NCBI GenBank assembly: GCA_033721235.1
Contig: JAWWAY010000009.1
Coordinates: forward strand, 1 to 64,000
DNA: 64,000 nucleotides
Reading direction: 5' to 3'
DNA from: UBA5078 sp033721235
Lineage (GTDB): Bacteria > Pseudomonadota > Gammaproteobacteria > Pseudomonadales > Pseudohongiellaceae
A program made the position numbers and the translations under genes. Of the stretch, positions 51,248-60,483 are shown piece after piece; within the stretch, counting starts at the first letter, position 1; each line of letters starts with the position of its first letter. The notes beneath the pieces are model-generated. The model ran no database searches and had not been told where the DNA came from. It saw nothing but the letters and a program-made list of their open reading frames with translations.

Positions 51248-52873
51248 TTACACCTTAAACCTTTGCACCTGTGTGCGAATTTTTTCGGACGTGGCATGAA
51301 GCTCATTTGCAATTCCGCTTGAGTGTTGAGCGGATTCATTAGTCGACTGAACCAAGCTCACTACATCCACAATATTGCGGTTAATCTCATCCGTTGCATA
51401 GGTCTGTTCTTCCGCCGCTGTTGCAATATGATTCACCATATCGCGAATGCGACTCATAGCCTCCGATATCTCGCGAATAGACTTACTGGTCTCGGCCGCC
51501 ATTTCCACTGTCTCAGTGGACTGCTCCTTACCCTGTCGCATGGCTCCCGCTGCGTTTGCAGCCCCGCTTTGCACGGTCTCGATAATACCTTGAATTTCTG
51601 TCGTAGACTCTTGCGTGCGTCTGGCCAAAGCGCGCACCTCATCAGCAACCACCGCAAAGCCTCGACCTTGCTCCCCGGCCCGAGCCGCTTCGATGGCGGC
51701 ATTCAAAGCCAATAGATTGGTCTGCTCTGCGATGCCTTTAATAACATCCAATACTGCGCCAACACTGGCTGTGTCTTTCTCCAGCTGATCCATGGCATCT
51801 GCCACACGGCTCACCTCATTGGATAGCGTATTGATTGAAGACACCGTCCTCTCCATCACTTGAAGGCCGCTGCGAGACGCAGAGTCAGCTTGATCAGTCG
51901 AACTGGCAACCTCCTGAATATTGCCTGCCACTTCCTGCACCGTTTGACTCATTTCGGTGATAGCGGCTGCCACCTGATCAGTACTCGCCTCTACATTGTG
52001 TGTGCGCTCGGCAATACTCTCCGCAGTTTGCGAGATATCAGTAGAGGCCAGGTCCAACTCCGAGCTTGTGCTTTGCACTGAAGCGATAATGGCTGCCACC
52101 TCACTCTGCATAGAGGCGAGATTACGCGTGAAATCGCCAATTTCATCTTGCCTGTTACTGCTCAACTGTTGATTAAATCGACCTTCGGTAAAACCGGTAA
52201 CTACCTCCATTAATTCATTCAATGGACGCATCAGAACATGTTGAATGGCGAACCATAGAATCGCCACAGTCACGATTGAAACAAGTACGACCGCGGTCTC
52301 AGTCCATGCAGCTATGCTTTGACCACTGGCACGCACCCTCACCGCCTGCGATGATACTTGCGCAGCTAAGCCATCTACCATCTCTTGCAGCAAACGGCTG
52401 GGTTCCCTATCAATACCACTCACAGCAGCGTCACCGACAGTATGATCGAAACCCGAGCTCAAAAAGGCATTAAGTCCAGCTTGATACTGGGACAATAGGC
52501 TGGAATGGGCTTGACGAAAGCTCTGCACATTGTTGCGGGAAGTGCCATTCGGAAGTTTGTTTATTAGCGCTTGTGTCTCGGCCTGTATCTGATTGTGCAA
52601 GGCGGTAAATCTGTTCCAATAGGTCTCACGGCGCTCTGGATCTGCCCCTCGTATCAGCACGTTCTTCCACTCTTGCACCTGCGTCTTAAACTCAAGATTA
52701 ATCGCTTGAGCCTCAAGCATATAGGCAAGCTCTTCATCTATAAGGGCTTGATACTCGCGCTCATTGCCCATAAGAGACAGAATGGCGCCTATACACACCA
52801 CTAACAAAAGCGCGACACCTCCGGCCACATATGTAACCAGCTTTGTGCGTATACTTTTTCTAATATTAAGCAA
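51248..52873 (-). CDS. Methyl-accepting chemotaxis protein
   Basis: I start at TTG 52873 (541 aa), about seven bases after AGGAG; the longer frame to 53044 adds 57 residues without a site. TM1 (LVTYVAGGVALLLVVCIGAI) and TM2 (AVVLVSIVTVAILWFAIQHV) flank a helical ligand domain of about 180 residues. A HAMP domain follows (PLNELMEVVTGFTEGRFNQQ). The signalling hairpin (GIAEQTNLLALNAAIEAARA, GRGFAVVADEVRALARRT) is intact. The ligand is unknown. No CheA/B cluster is near, although a single cheW lies at 60 kb. Confidence 0.93.
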   Translation of the reverse strand: MLNIRKSIRTKLVTYVAGGVALLLVVCIGAILSLMGNEREYQALIDEELAYMLEAQAINLEFKTQVQEWKNVLIRGADPERRETYWNRFTALHNQIQAETQALINKLPNGTSRNNVQSFRQAHSSLLSQYQAGLNAFLSSGFDHTVGDAAVSGIDREPSRLLQEMVDGLAAQVSSQAVRVRASGQSIAAWTETAVVLVSIVTVAILWFAIQHVLMRPLNELMEVVTGFTEGRFNQQLSSNRQDEIGDFTRNLASMQSEVAAIIASVQSTSSELDLASTDISQTAESIAERTHNVEASTDQVAAAITEMSQTVQEVAGNIQEVASSTDQADSASRSGLQVMERTVSSINTLSNEVSRVADAMDQLEKDTASVGAVLDVIKGIAEQTNLLALNAAIEAARAGEQGRGFAVVADEVRALARRTQESTTEIQGIIETVQSGAANAAGAMRQGKEQSTETVEMAAETSKSIREISEAMSRIRDMVNHIATAAEEQTYATDEINRNIVDVVSLVQSTNESAQHSSGIANELHATSEKIRTQVQRFKV

Positions 52874-53124
52874 GACAAACTCTCCTGACACCGATTTCCA
52901 CAAGCCCAACACCACAGCGCACAGGCAGTGACGAGCTATTATTCTGCTAATACAAAAGCTATCGGCAGTTGAAAACGGTATTTGAGAATTACAGGACGAA
53001 AATACTCTAGAGAGCAAATGTTCCGCGCAATAGCGCCTAGACATTCGTGATATGATAACCGGCTAGGCTTGGCAGCTTTGCTCGGCCTGGTCAGGAAATA
53101 TCCATTAGCCAAGCAGCCAAAGCC

Positions 53125-53769
53125 ATGAAATATGCTCCCTCTAACAAGCTCCTTCACTCCGATATTGAACGCAAATTGCGCGAGCACTTCGAACGGCCAC
53201 ACGACTTTACCCCCCCTGCTATTAGCCATGCACCGGAGTTTGATAAAAGCGCTCTAGCCGACACCATTCACTACCGAATAGCATCGGTATTGGTCCCTAT
53301 TTATCTGAGCGCGGGGACATCCTCGATCGTGCTGACTCTCAGAACCGCCCACCTAAACAGCCACGCTGGACAGATTAGTTTTCCTGGAGGAACGCGAGAG
53401 GAGCATGACAACTCCGCCATTGATACGGCACTAAGGGAAACAGAGGAAGAGATAGGGATTAAGCCAAAGCAGGTTGAGGTGCTGGGCAGTCTAGGCGGGC
53501 TCCGCATGCCCTCCGGCTACCATCTCACTCCTATTGTCGGCTTACTGAACGACATTTCACAAATAGCTCCCTGCCCTAGGGAGGTCGCCGAAGTCATTCA
53601 TCTTCCGCTTGAGCAGGCACTCGACCTCAGCAACTATCGCAGTATGCCCTTTAAGCGAGCGGGGTTTAACACTAGAGTATGGGAAATTTATATCGGCGAG
53701 CATCGAGTCTGGGGGGCGACGGCCACCATTTTGCGCCACCTAGCCGAAGAGCTGAATCTTAGCCTTTAA
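53125..53769 (+). CDS. CoA pyrophosphatase (Nudix, NudL-like)
   Basis: The 214-residue protein has the CoA-Nudix signature SHAGQISFPGG, followed by the Nudix box ALRETEEEIGI. LRTAHLNSHAG matches the substrate-recognition stretch. Such enzymes cut CoA into 3',5'-ADP and phosphopantetheine. The C-terminus overlaps the convergent GGDEF gene by 11 bases. Ribosome site is weak. Confidence 0.9.
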   Translation: MKYAPSNKLLHSDIERKLREHFERPHDFTPPAISHAPEFDKSALADTIHYRIASVLVPIYLSAGTSSIVLTLRTAHLNSHAGQISFPGGTREEHDNSAIDTALRETEEEIGIKPKQVEVLGSLGGLRMPSGYHLTPIVGLLNDISQIAPCPREVAEVIHLPLEQALDLSNYRSMPFKRAGFNTRVWEIYIGEHRVWGATATILRHLAEELNLSL

Positions 53770-54442
53770 GCAGCAAATCGCGCTCATCTTGTGTAACACT
53801 GGACTCTTTCCGGTAAGGCGCGTGGCACACTCTATCTCGTCCCTGCTCCTTTGCCTGCAGTAGCCAAGCATCTGCTCTGTGAATGAATTCGCCGGAGGTA
53901 TCATTGTCTTTTGCTCGGTAAACATCCACACCTAAACTCGCCGAGACTAAAACCTTCTCTTCACCGCGCTCAAACACCAGGCTCTCTATTCTTTCACGCA
54001 AACGGTTCGCGAGCATGACAGCAGAGCGAAGCGTTGTATCGGGTAAGATAATGGCGAGTTCCTCACCACCAAAACGACAAGGAATATCCACCCGACGAAC
54101 CGTGTCGCTAATTACTTCGGCGACTCTGGAGAGCACTTCATTGCCAAATTCATGCCCCCAGTTGTCGTTAATTTTTTTGAAATGATCGAGGTCAACCATA
54201 ATCAATGACATGGCATGCCCCGAGCGCCGGGTGCGCTCCATCTCCAATTCTAGGCTGTCCATGAAGTGGCGGTAATTATATAGCTTGGTTAACTCGTCTT
54301 TACGCACGAGGGACTGAAGAGAGGCGAGCTCTTTGCGGGCACTGCGCAGCTCAGAGAGAACCGCGCACTCTGCCTCCCCAACGGGACAGGCGAGTTCGGC
54401 ATCTTCTTGGACTTGCTCATTACCCTGCTGATTGCGCAACAC
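53759..54442 (-). CDS. Soluble diguanylate cyclase (GGDEF)
   Basis: The 227-residue protein starts at GTG 54442, six bases after AAGGAAG. About 50 N-terminal residues (rich in Glu, with a coiled coil ELRSARKELASLQSLV) precede the GGDEF domain. The active site is RFGGEELAII and the upstream RRVD is an intact inhibitory I-site, so the enzyme is probably active and feedback-controlled. LTKLYNYRHF begins the domain. No sensor domain or TM is present, so regulation may be through the coiled coil. It makes c-di-GMP, which usually promotes attachment. Confidence 0.92.
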   Translation of the reverse strand: MLRNQQGNEQVQEDAELACPVGEAECAVLSELRSARKELASLQSLVRKDELTKLYNYRHFMDSLELEMERTRRSGHAMSLIMVDLDHFKKINDNWGHEFGNEVLSRVAEVISDTVRRVDIPCRFGGEELAIILPDTTLRSAVMLANRLRERIESLVFERGEEKVLVSASLGVDVYRAKDNDTSGEFIHRADAWLLQAKEQGRDRVCHAPYRKESSVTQDERDLLLKG

Positions 54443-54547
54443 TCAAACTTCCTTTGCATGACAATGCGAAAATAATCGTTCAATAGTGTTTTATTTATCG
54501 ACCACGGCCTTCAAGGCTAAAGTACATAGGGTTTTATCCTACCCCAT

Positions 54548-56254
54548 TCATTGGCGTAAAGCCCAATCTGGCAGTCCTCCAAGTACATCAAAGGACAGAT
54601 GTCCTAGGGTATAAACCAAGAGCGTTACCAAAAACACGGAGACTAAATCCAATATTAGGCCTGCTTTTACCATCTTGGTAATCGGGACTTTGCCTGAGCC
54701 GTAGACGATGGCATTGGGAGGCGTGGAAACGGGCAGCATGAAAGCACAGGAGGCAGCGATTGCGGCCGGTATCATCAGCAACATAGGCGAGACGTCAATT
54801 GCTTGGGCCAAGCTCGCCATAATAGGCATACTCATGGAGGAGGTCGCTGTATTGGACGTAAACTCTGTGAAGCCTGTAATAAACGTGACCACGCTCATGA
54901 CGATAAGCAAGGGACTAGCACCATCTAGCATCTGCTCAAAAAGGTCCGCCAAATACGCCGAAAGCCCGGACACGGCAAAGCCTTTGGCCATAGCGAGCCC
55001 ACCGCCGAAAAGCAGCAAGATGCCCCAAGGGACTTTCTTTGCACTGTCCCAATCGAGTAAGAAACCGCCCTGCTCTTTGCTCGCGGGAATCATAAACAGG
55101 GTAAGTGCCACGCCGATAGAGACCGTGCCATCATCGATATAAGCTCCAACAGGCGCGATGCCAAACTTACTCAACAATAGATCCAACCAATGGCTCCAAC
55201 CATATAAATCCACCTCTGGCCCTAGTAAACGCTCACTACGAGTCATCCATAGAATTGCCACTGCCGCAAATACAATAGCGACTTTTTTCTCTTCATTACC
55301 CATGCGTCCGAGAGAGCTTATTTCCTTATTGATAAAATCCCTCCCACTAAAGGGGGTAGAACTAGGCAATGGATACAGCACGCGAGAGAGCAAAAACCAG
55401 CTAATAAACATGAAGATAATAGACAAAGGCAAGGCAAACACCATCCATCCTGCAAAAGATACTGCTGGTGCATCAGGGAAGAGCTGAGCCAACTGAGTGA
55501 CAAAAACCCCATTGGGAGGAGTGCCAATAATCGTCGCCAAACCGCCTATTGAAGCGGAATACGCAATACCTAACATCAGTACTAGGGCGAAGTTTGGCGC
55601 GCGAGTGTCCACCTCCCCTCCCTTGGCTCGAATCCCCTTGTTCAAATCTTCGTAAAGAACGATCAATGAAAGCGCCATTGGCATCATCATCATGGTGGTC
55701 GCGGTATTGGACAGCCACATGGAAAGGAAGCCAGTTGCCACCATAAAGCCTAAGACCAGCCTATGGGGCTGTCCGCCAATGAGCCGCAGAATATGTAATG
55801 CAATGCGCCTGTGTAGGTTCCACTTCTCCACCGCAATGGCGATAAGAAAGCCACCTAGAAAAAGAAAGATTAGCCAGTCCATATATTGACTGGCCACATT
55901 CGGGAAAACGATATCGAGATCCCCTGCCTCCATTCCTGGAGGCAGGGCACCGTTTGCTAAGTCCACTTGCGAGGACGCATCACGCACTCGGCCACGCATA
56001 ATTCCCAGCACGGGAAACAAGACCAAAGGCAGTAGGGATGTTGCCGGAATCGGTATGGCCTCTGTCATCCACCAAATGGCCATTAAGACCACCACGGCAA
56101 ACATCCGCGTTACGAGTGGATTAGACGGATCCAGGTCCACAAACAGCAGAATAAAGATGAATGACAAACCACCGAGCCATAAACCAATGCGACTTCGCAA
56201 CGGTGTCTTTTCTTCTTGTTGCTCTTGCGCACCCGCTACTTGTGAACCACTCAT
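54548..56254 (-). CDS. SLC13/DASS-family sodium:anion symporter
   Basis: The 568-residue membrane protein has 11-12 TM segments and two SNT signatures of the DASS family (SNTATTMMMMPMALS near 200 and TSNTATSSMSMPIM near 480), which bind sodium and carboxylate. MAIWWMTEAIPIPATSLLPL is the conserved start. Substrates of the family are dicarboxylates (succinate, malate) or sulfate; the choice cannot be made. It is divergent from nothing close and converges on neighbouring genes. Confidence 0.9.
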   Translation of the reverse strand: MSGSQVAGAQEQQEEKTPLRSRIGLWLGGLSFIFILLFVDLDPSNPLVTRMFAVVVLMAIWWMTEAIPIPATSLLPLVLFPVLGIMRGRVRDASSQVDLANGALPPGMEAGDLDIVFPNVASQYMDWLIFLFLGGFLIAIAVEKWNLHRRIALHILRLIGGQPHRLVLGFMVATGFLSMWLSNTATTMMMMPMALSLIVLYEDLNKGIRAKGGEVDTRAPNFALVLMLGIAYSASIGGLATIIGTPPNGVFVTQLAQLFPDAPAVSFAGWMVFALPLSIIFMFISWFLLSRVLYPLPSSTPFSGRDFINKEISSLGRMGNEEKKVAIVFAAVAILWMTRSERLLGPEVDLYGWSHWLDLLLSKFGIAPVGAYIDDGTVSIGVALTLFMIPASKEQGGFLLDWDSAKKVPWGILLLFGGGLAMAKGFAVSGLSAYLADLFEQMLDGASPLLIVMSVVTFITGFTEFTSNTATSSMSMPIMASLAQAIDVSPMLLMIPAAIAASCAFMLPVSTPPNAIVYGSGKVPITKMVKAGLILDLVSVFLVTLLVYTLGHLSFDVLGGLPDWALRQ

Positions 56255-56294
56255 ATTAGCCCTTTTTTTATTTCTTTTTTATAGCGACTACTGC

Positions 56295-57011
56295 CTAAGC
56301 AAAGATTTCTTGTAAGAAATCGTCTATCGCTCGAGTCGTCCGTTCAGCCGCTCGGCTATTGTAAACCGTGCCTAATTCATCATCGTTGGCCACCGGGTTG
56401 GTAAAGGCATGTTTGGCACCACCAAATATGTGCATTTGCCAATCAGCTCCCGCTTCACTCATCTCAGTTTCAAAGCTCAGTACCTGCGAAGGTAAGCCCA
56501 TAGGATCATCGTGGCCATGCAGGCATAGTACCTTCGCGATAATTTGCTCGGTCGCAATATCACCCTGTCCTAACAAGCCGTGAATACTTATTACGCCCTG
56601 CAAGTCTGTGCCCGCACGCGCGAGTTCCAGAACAGTCATACCACCAAAGCAATAGCCAATAGCGGCGACTCGCGTCTTATCGACGTTTGGCAGTTGAGTG
56701 GCCGCCTCAAACGCCGCATGGACCCTTTGCCGGAGTAAGCGACGATCCGACACATAGGGTGTGATTAGAGCCGAGTTGCCTTCGGTGTCACCATCTTTGC
56801 CGAACACGCCCTTGCCAAACATATCTAGGGCAAAGCCAATATAGCCATTCTCGGCCAAACGTTCTGCAACAGAGCAAGCAAACTCTCTTCGGCCAGTCCA
56901 GTCGTGGGCCACGATCACTAGAGGCCTCTCTCCATCACTGGTTTCATCCCAAGCGACGTATCCCTCTAGCTCTACATCCCCGTCTTTGTAATCGATATAG
57001 TCCGTCTTCAT
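56295..57011 (-). CDS. Dienelactone hydrolase family protein
   Basis: The 238-residue alpha/beta hydrolase has the nucleophile motif GYCFGG (Cys, about residue 118), AHDWTGRREFA near the N-terminus, and the catalytic Asp and His in HGHDDPMG and GAKHAFTNP. The Cys nucleophile is characteristic of dienelactone hydrolases, which open 4-carboxymethylene-butenolide in chlorocatechol breakdown; many homologues act on other esters. GGAGTTGTAG precedes the ATG. Confidence 0.9.
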   Translation of the reverse strand: MKTDYIDYKDGDVELEGYVAWDETSDGERPLVIVAHDWTGRREFACSVAERLAENGYIGFALDMFGKGVFGKDGDTEGNSALITPYVSDRRLLRQRVHAAFEAATQLPNVDKTRVAAIGYCFGGMTVLELARAGTDLQGVISIHGLLGQGDIATEQIIAKVLCLHGHDDPMGLPSQVLSFETEMSEAGADWQMHIFGGAKHAFTNPVANDDELGTVYNSRAAERTTRAIDDFLQEIFA

Positions 57012-57041
57012 CTACAACTCCTAGGTTTTTACCCGCGTCGA

Positions 57042-57521
57042 TTAAAGCAGTTCCAATATTTTTTCTGCAGCGCTTTCGACCACGCCACCTGCTGGTTCAA
57101 CCGCTAGGTGAGTCACAACGCCATCATCTACGATCATAGCGTAGCGGCGGCTTCTCATGCCCATGCCAAAACCGGTGCCATCCATTTCCAGCCCTACCGC
57201 CTTAGTAAACTCGCCATTACCGTCTGCAAGTAGCAGAATTTCTTCCGCATTTTGAGATTTGCCCCAAGCACTCATAACGAAGGCATCATTCACAGCAACA
57301 CAGGCAATAGTGTCCACACCTTTGGCCTTGATCTTATCTGCGAGCACAATATAGCCGGGCATATGAGTGACACTACATCCAGGAGTGAACGCCCCTGGTA
57401 CGGCAAACAGTACCACTTTCTTACCCTCAAACACCTTGGCAGAACTTAGATCCTCAGGGCCCTTCTCGCCCATCACTTTAAAGTTCACTGAAGGAATCTT
57501 ATCGCCTTTTGCAATTGTCAT
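57042..57521 (-). CDS. Prx5-type (atypical) peroxiredoxin
   Basis: The 159-residue protein has the Prx5 peroxidatic motif GAFTPGCSVTHMPGY (Cys about 49) and the conserved R in FGMGMRSRRYAM. One further cysteine occurs at TIACVAV (about residue 74); the resolving cysteine of 2-Cys Prx5 is not obvious, so it probably works with glutaredoxin or glutathione. It follows the dienelactone hydrolase gene's promoter side, 31 bp upstream of it; the two may be co-transcribed. Confidence 0.92.
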   Translation of the reverse strand: MTIAKGDKIPSVNFKVMGEKGPEDLSSAKVFEGKKVVLFAVPGAFTPGCSVTHMPGYIVLADKIKAKGVDTIACVAVNDAFVMSAWGKSQNAEEILLLADGNGEFTKAVGLEMDGTGFGMGMRSRRYAMIVDDGVVTHLAVEPAGGVVESAAEKILELL

Positions 57522-57726
57522 ATCATCACCTAGTTGTTTGATTAAAAAATGTCTGCCTAGACACTGTCGTGCCTATACAGTAAAGCATCGTGCACCCATT
57601 GATGGTAGCAAAATTCCTTTGCACTTACACAAGCTATACAATGGCAAAAATGCCACAGATGGCTGCTTACTGGCTGATGGTTATCAGTGCACTTCCCTGT
57701 GCACATTATGGGAGCAAAATTAATCA

Positions 57727-58548
57727 ATGGACACTGTGTTTTTTTGGGCATCCAAACTTGTCTGGCTTCTCATATCTCCGGCCAATCTGCTGTATCTCAT
57801 CATTGTCTTGGCCACTGGATTACTCTATAGCCCCTGGCGCAATGCCGGACGAAAAGTGCTCGTCAGTGCCTGCACGATACTGGGGCTTATAGCCATATTC
57901 CCAGTAGGCGAGTGGCTGATCTATCCGCTAGAGTCGCGTTTTGCCGCCACCCCAGCACTGCCCGAAAACGTAGAGGGCATCATCGCCTTAGGTGGAGCGC
58001 TCGATAGCGTCAGCAGTAAGGCTTGGCAACAAACCAATAGCAATGAGTCGGCCGATAGGATTCACGCCCTCATCGAATTAGCCCAACGCTACCCCCAAGC
58101 CCGAATCGTGTTTACCGGCGGCAGCGGAAGCCTGCGCAATCAATCGATCAAAGAAGCGGAGCTTATCGGCCCCCTCCTGCAAACTATGGGTTTAGACTTG
58201 CGGCGCCTAGAAACCGAGGCAGACTCGCGCAACACTTGGGAGAATGCACGCAATAGCAAAGCCCTAATTCAACCCACTAGCGCTGGTAATTGGATACTGG
58301 TGACATCGGCCTTCCACATGCCCCGATCCCGCGGCGTATTCTGCGCAAACAACTGGCCCACCATTGCGTGGCCCGTTGACCATAGAAGCAGCAAGGACGA
58401 TTTATTCAGAATGGAATTCAAACTAAGCCAGCACATGTCGACGTTGGACACAGCTCTAAGGGAGTGGGTGGGGCTGATAGCCTATCGCCTTAGCGGCAAA
58501 ACCAATCAATTGCTGCCGGGGACAGCTAGCCAATGCTCCGCAGTTTAA
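57727..58548 (+). CDS. YdcF/ElyC-like DUF218 membrane protein
   Basis: The 273-residue protein has two N-terminal TMs (LVWLLISPANLLYLIIVLAT, VLVSACTILGLIAIFPVG) and a periplasmic DUF218 domain starting EGIIALGGALD, with ARIVFTGGSGSL and TEADSRNTWENA, then WILVTSAFHMPRS. It resembles ElyC/YdcF proteins affecting envelope lipid and peptidoglycan synthesis. Its stop overlaps that of the convergent protease by four bases. Confidence 0.88.
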   Translation: MDTVFFWASKLVWLLISPANLLYLIIVLATGLLYSPWRNAGRKVLVSACTILGLIAIFPVGEWLIYPLESRFAATPALPENVEGIIALGGALDSVSSKAWQQTNSNESADRIHALIELAQRYPQARIVFTGGSGSLRNQSIKEAELIGPLLQTMGLDLRRLETEADSRNTWENARNSKALIQPTSAGNWILVTSAFHMPRSRGVFCANNWPTIAWPVDHRSSKDDLFRMEFKLSQHMSTLDTALREWVGLIAYRLSGKTNQLLPGTASQCSAV

Positions 58549-59411
58549 GTTCCAGCCTCACTATAGGCCTCGATGGTATTCTCTATCCACGCCCTATGAC
58601 TTGACACTCGTTCGTATACGGCAGTCGCTCCATATAGTCCCTGCCCCTCTCCCACACCTGGCACGGCGCTAATTTCGCCTACTGCTATCCCGGCTAGGAC
58701 ATAGCCCTCACTGGAGGGCAGTAGAGCGGGGCCTCCACTATCGCCTAAGCCGGGCAAACCCTCTAGAGACAAGGATGTATTCGCATCCACTCTAGGGTCA
58801 TCGAATAGAAAGTTCAGGCGCCCTGAGCTAACGGCGCTCACCCTGTTCTGGGCCTTGCGCAATCGGCCATCATCCACTTGAATGCCGGTTGTCCCGATAC
58901 CGAAATAGCCCCAACCGAGAAACGTAGCCACTTGCTCGAGCTCATCAGTACCGGCATACAGAGACAAAGGACGAACAGTCTCTACCGCTCGCTCCAGGCG
59001 TAATAAGGCCAAATCCACTTCCAATTCCCCGTTGTCGATGGAATACCGATATTGATAATTGGGATGCAAAATTGCGGCCTCTATACCTATTTGTTCACGC
59101 GCGATGCTGACATGAAAGCCGGCATCAGACTCCAAATTTCGCTGAATGCCGGTTTCTTCCACGCAGTGCGCCGCAGTGAGCGCCCACTGCGGTGCAATGA
59201 GAGTCGCGACGCAGACTTTTCGCTGGGACTTTTGCTGCAACCAAAACACGGCTGGAAACTGTGTTTCACTGGCCAGATGTTGGGCGTATCCAGTATCATG
59301 GCGGACCACAATAGCTTGCACGCCCCAGCCGGGCAGCAGCAATAAAAGCATTATGAGTGCGGGTTTTAGCACTACTGCGGTCTTTAAAATTTGATTCACC
59401 AAACTAGGCAT
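58545..59411 (-). CDS. Secreted trypsin-like serine protease
   Basis: The 288-residue protein has a signal peptide (LIMLLLLLPGWGVQA), an IVV start to the mature chain, TAAHCVEE (His), VDLALLRLE (Asp) and GLGDSGGPALL (Ser), which make the full chymotrypsin triad. One residue pair near CVAT/AAHC fits the standard disulfide. There is no C-terminal sorting tail. It is probably periplasmic or extracellular. Neighbours give no target. Confidence 0.9.
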   Translation of the reverse strand: MPSLVNQILKTAVVLKPALIMLLLLLPGWGVQAIVVRHDTGYAQHLASETQFPAVFWLQQKSQRKVCVATLIAPQWALTAAHCVEETGIQRNLESDAGFHVSIAREQIGIEAAILHPNYQYRYSIDNGELEVDLALLRLERAVETVRPLSLYAGTDELEQVATFLGWGYFGIGTTGIQVDDGRLRKAQNRVSAVSSGRLNFLFDDPRVDANTSLSLEGLPGLGDSGGPALLPSSEGYVLAGIAVGEISAVPGVGEGQGLYGATAVYERVSSHRAWIENTIEAYSEAGT

Positions 59412-59428
59412 AACATAGAGATTCCAGC

Positions 59429-59620
59429 ATGACTGACACTCCTAACAATATCGACTCGAAAACTGACGAGGAACAAGCAGAGCGCGAATATGAAAAGTCC
59501 GGCCTATATCCAGAGACTGGAAAGGCATTCCACCTGTGGGGACTGCTCGGGGTTTTAGCCGGAGTCATCGTATTCATCGCGCTTTCAGCGGTGGTGCTAG
59601 ACCGTATTCTGATCAGCTAG
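59429..59620 (+). CDS. Single-TM microprotein (63 aa)
   Basis: The 63-residue protein has an acidic N-terminus (MTDTPNNIDSKTDEEQAERE), then one TM (LLGVLAGVIVFIALSAVVL). Its stop overlaps that of the convergent 60-residue gene by four bases. I recall similar DUF3094-like small membrane proteins in gammaproteobacteria but cannot assign this one. It diverges from the protease gene by 17 bp. Confidence 0.6.
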   Translation: MTDTPNNIDSKTDEEQAEREYEKSGLYPETGKAFHLWGLLGVLAGVIVFIALSAVVLDRILIS

Positions 59621-59799
59621 CCCCTGTGTCGCCGACGCAATCGTAAATTGGGGCGTTCCCGTTTGCGCTTAACTGTTTTGAAAATAGTATAGCTACGATA
59701 GGCGACAACAACGCAGGCAACGACCATGAATGACATCATACTCACGATTAGCCATTGCTCATGACTCCAGCTCTGCGCAGCGATCAAATCCGCTAACAT
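59617..59799 (-). CDS. Single-TM microprotein (60 aa)
   Basis: The ATG at 59799 has GAGGAAG four bases upstream. The protein has one TM (LIVSMMSFMVVACVVVAYRS) and a very basic tail (KRKRERPNLRLRRRHRG) that would sit in the cytoplasm. No family is recognised. The good ribosome site argues that it is real. Confidence 0.55.
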   Translation of the reverse strand: MLADLIAAQSWSHEQWLIVSMMSFMVVACVVVAYRSYTIFKTVKRKRERPNLRLRRRHRG

Positions 59800-59840
59800 C
59801 TACTTCCTCACTAGGCCTAAAACAGCCGAAATCCGTCATT

Positions 59841-59975
59841 TTACGTCATTTGCGCGCCTAAATTCAGCAAAATAGCTACAAAAATCAGGCTTAAACCTAA
59901 TAGCCAAGAGGGAATTTTGCCTTCTGGGCTCAATGTTTTTACCATACCTGCCGTTATATAGATCAGAACATTCAT
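59841..59975 (-). CDS. Possible single-TM microprotein (44 aa)
   Basis: A 44-codon frame begins MNVLIYITAGMVKTLSPEGK and ends with a TM (WLLGLSLIFVAILLNLG). It lies 42 bp upstream of the 60-residue gene on the same strand and may form an operon with it. No Shine-Dalgarno sequence is visible, so it is tentative. It fills the 192-bp gap before cheW. Confidence 0.35.
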   Translation of the reverse strand: MNVLIYITAGMVKTLSPEGKIPSWLLGLSLIFVAILLNLGAQMT

Positions 59976-59991
59976 AATTAGGTTATGGAAT

Positions 59992-60474
59992 ATGTCAGAA
60001 GTAGCAATTGCAAACCATCAAGAAGAGCAGGCCGATAACAGCGTAAAGTTTGTCACCTTTTTGCTAGGAGGCGAGTCGTATGCCGTACACGCTTCCTCCG
60101 TGGACGAGGTGCTGCGCCATACAGAAATCACGCCTGTGCCCGGTTCTCCTTCTTTTGTCCTTGGCATTATCAATTTGCGAGGCGATGTCCTCACGGTTAT
60201 TGATACTAGAGAAGTGTTTGGCTTGCAGCCCGAAGAACCTAGCTCCCATTCAAGAATCGTCGTCGTTGAGCTAGAAGACTACTCCGTAGGCATCCTCGTG
60301 GATCGCGTTGCCGAGGTGGTGGACTTGTACGAAACGAATATCGAGCCCTCACCTAATACAGGCAATGAACGAGCAGCCATGTTCATTCAAGGCGTGTATC
60401 ACTATGAAAATGAGCTTCTTGTTTTAGTCGACTTTGACAATATTACCGCTCTAGCCCAGGGCGCAGTATTTTAA
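59992..60474 (+). CDS. CheW-like coupling protein
   Basis: The 160-residue protein has the CheW fold: FVTFLLGGESYAVHASSVDE, TPVPGSPSFVLGIINLRGDV, VLTVIDTREVFGL and VVVELEDYSVGILVDRV. It would link chemoreceptors to CheA or a related kinase. No CheA, CheR or CheB is in the window, so the partner is elsewhere; the chemoreceptor at 51 kb may be one client. Confidence 0.93.
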   Translation: MSEVAIANHQEEQADNSVKFVTFLLGGESYAVHASSVDEVLRHTEITPVPGSPSFVLGIINLRGDVLTVIDTREVFGLQPEEPSSHSRIVVVELEDYSVGILVDRVAEVVDLYETNIEPSPNTGNERAAMFIQGVYHYENELLVLVDFDNITALAQGAVF

Positions 60475-60483
60475 TTACTGCGC

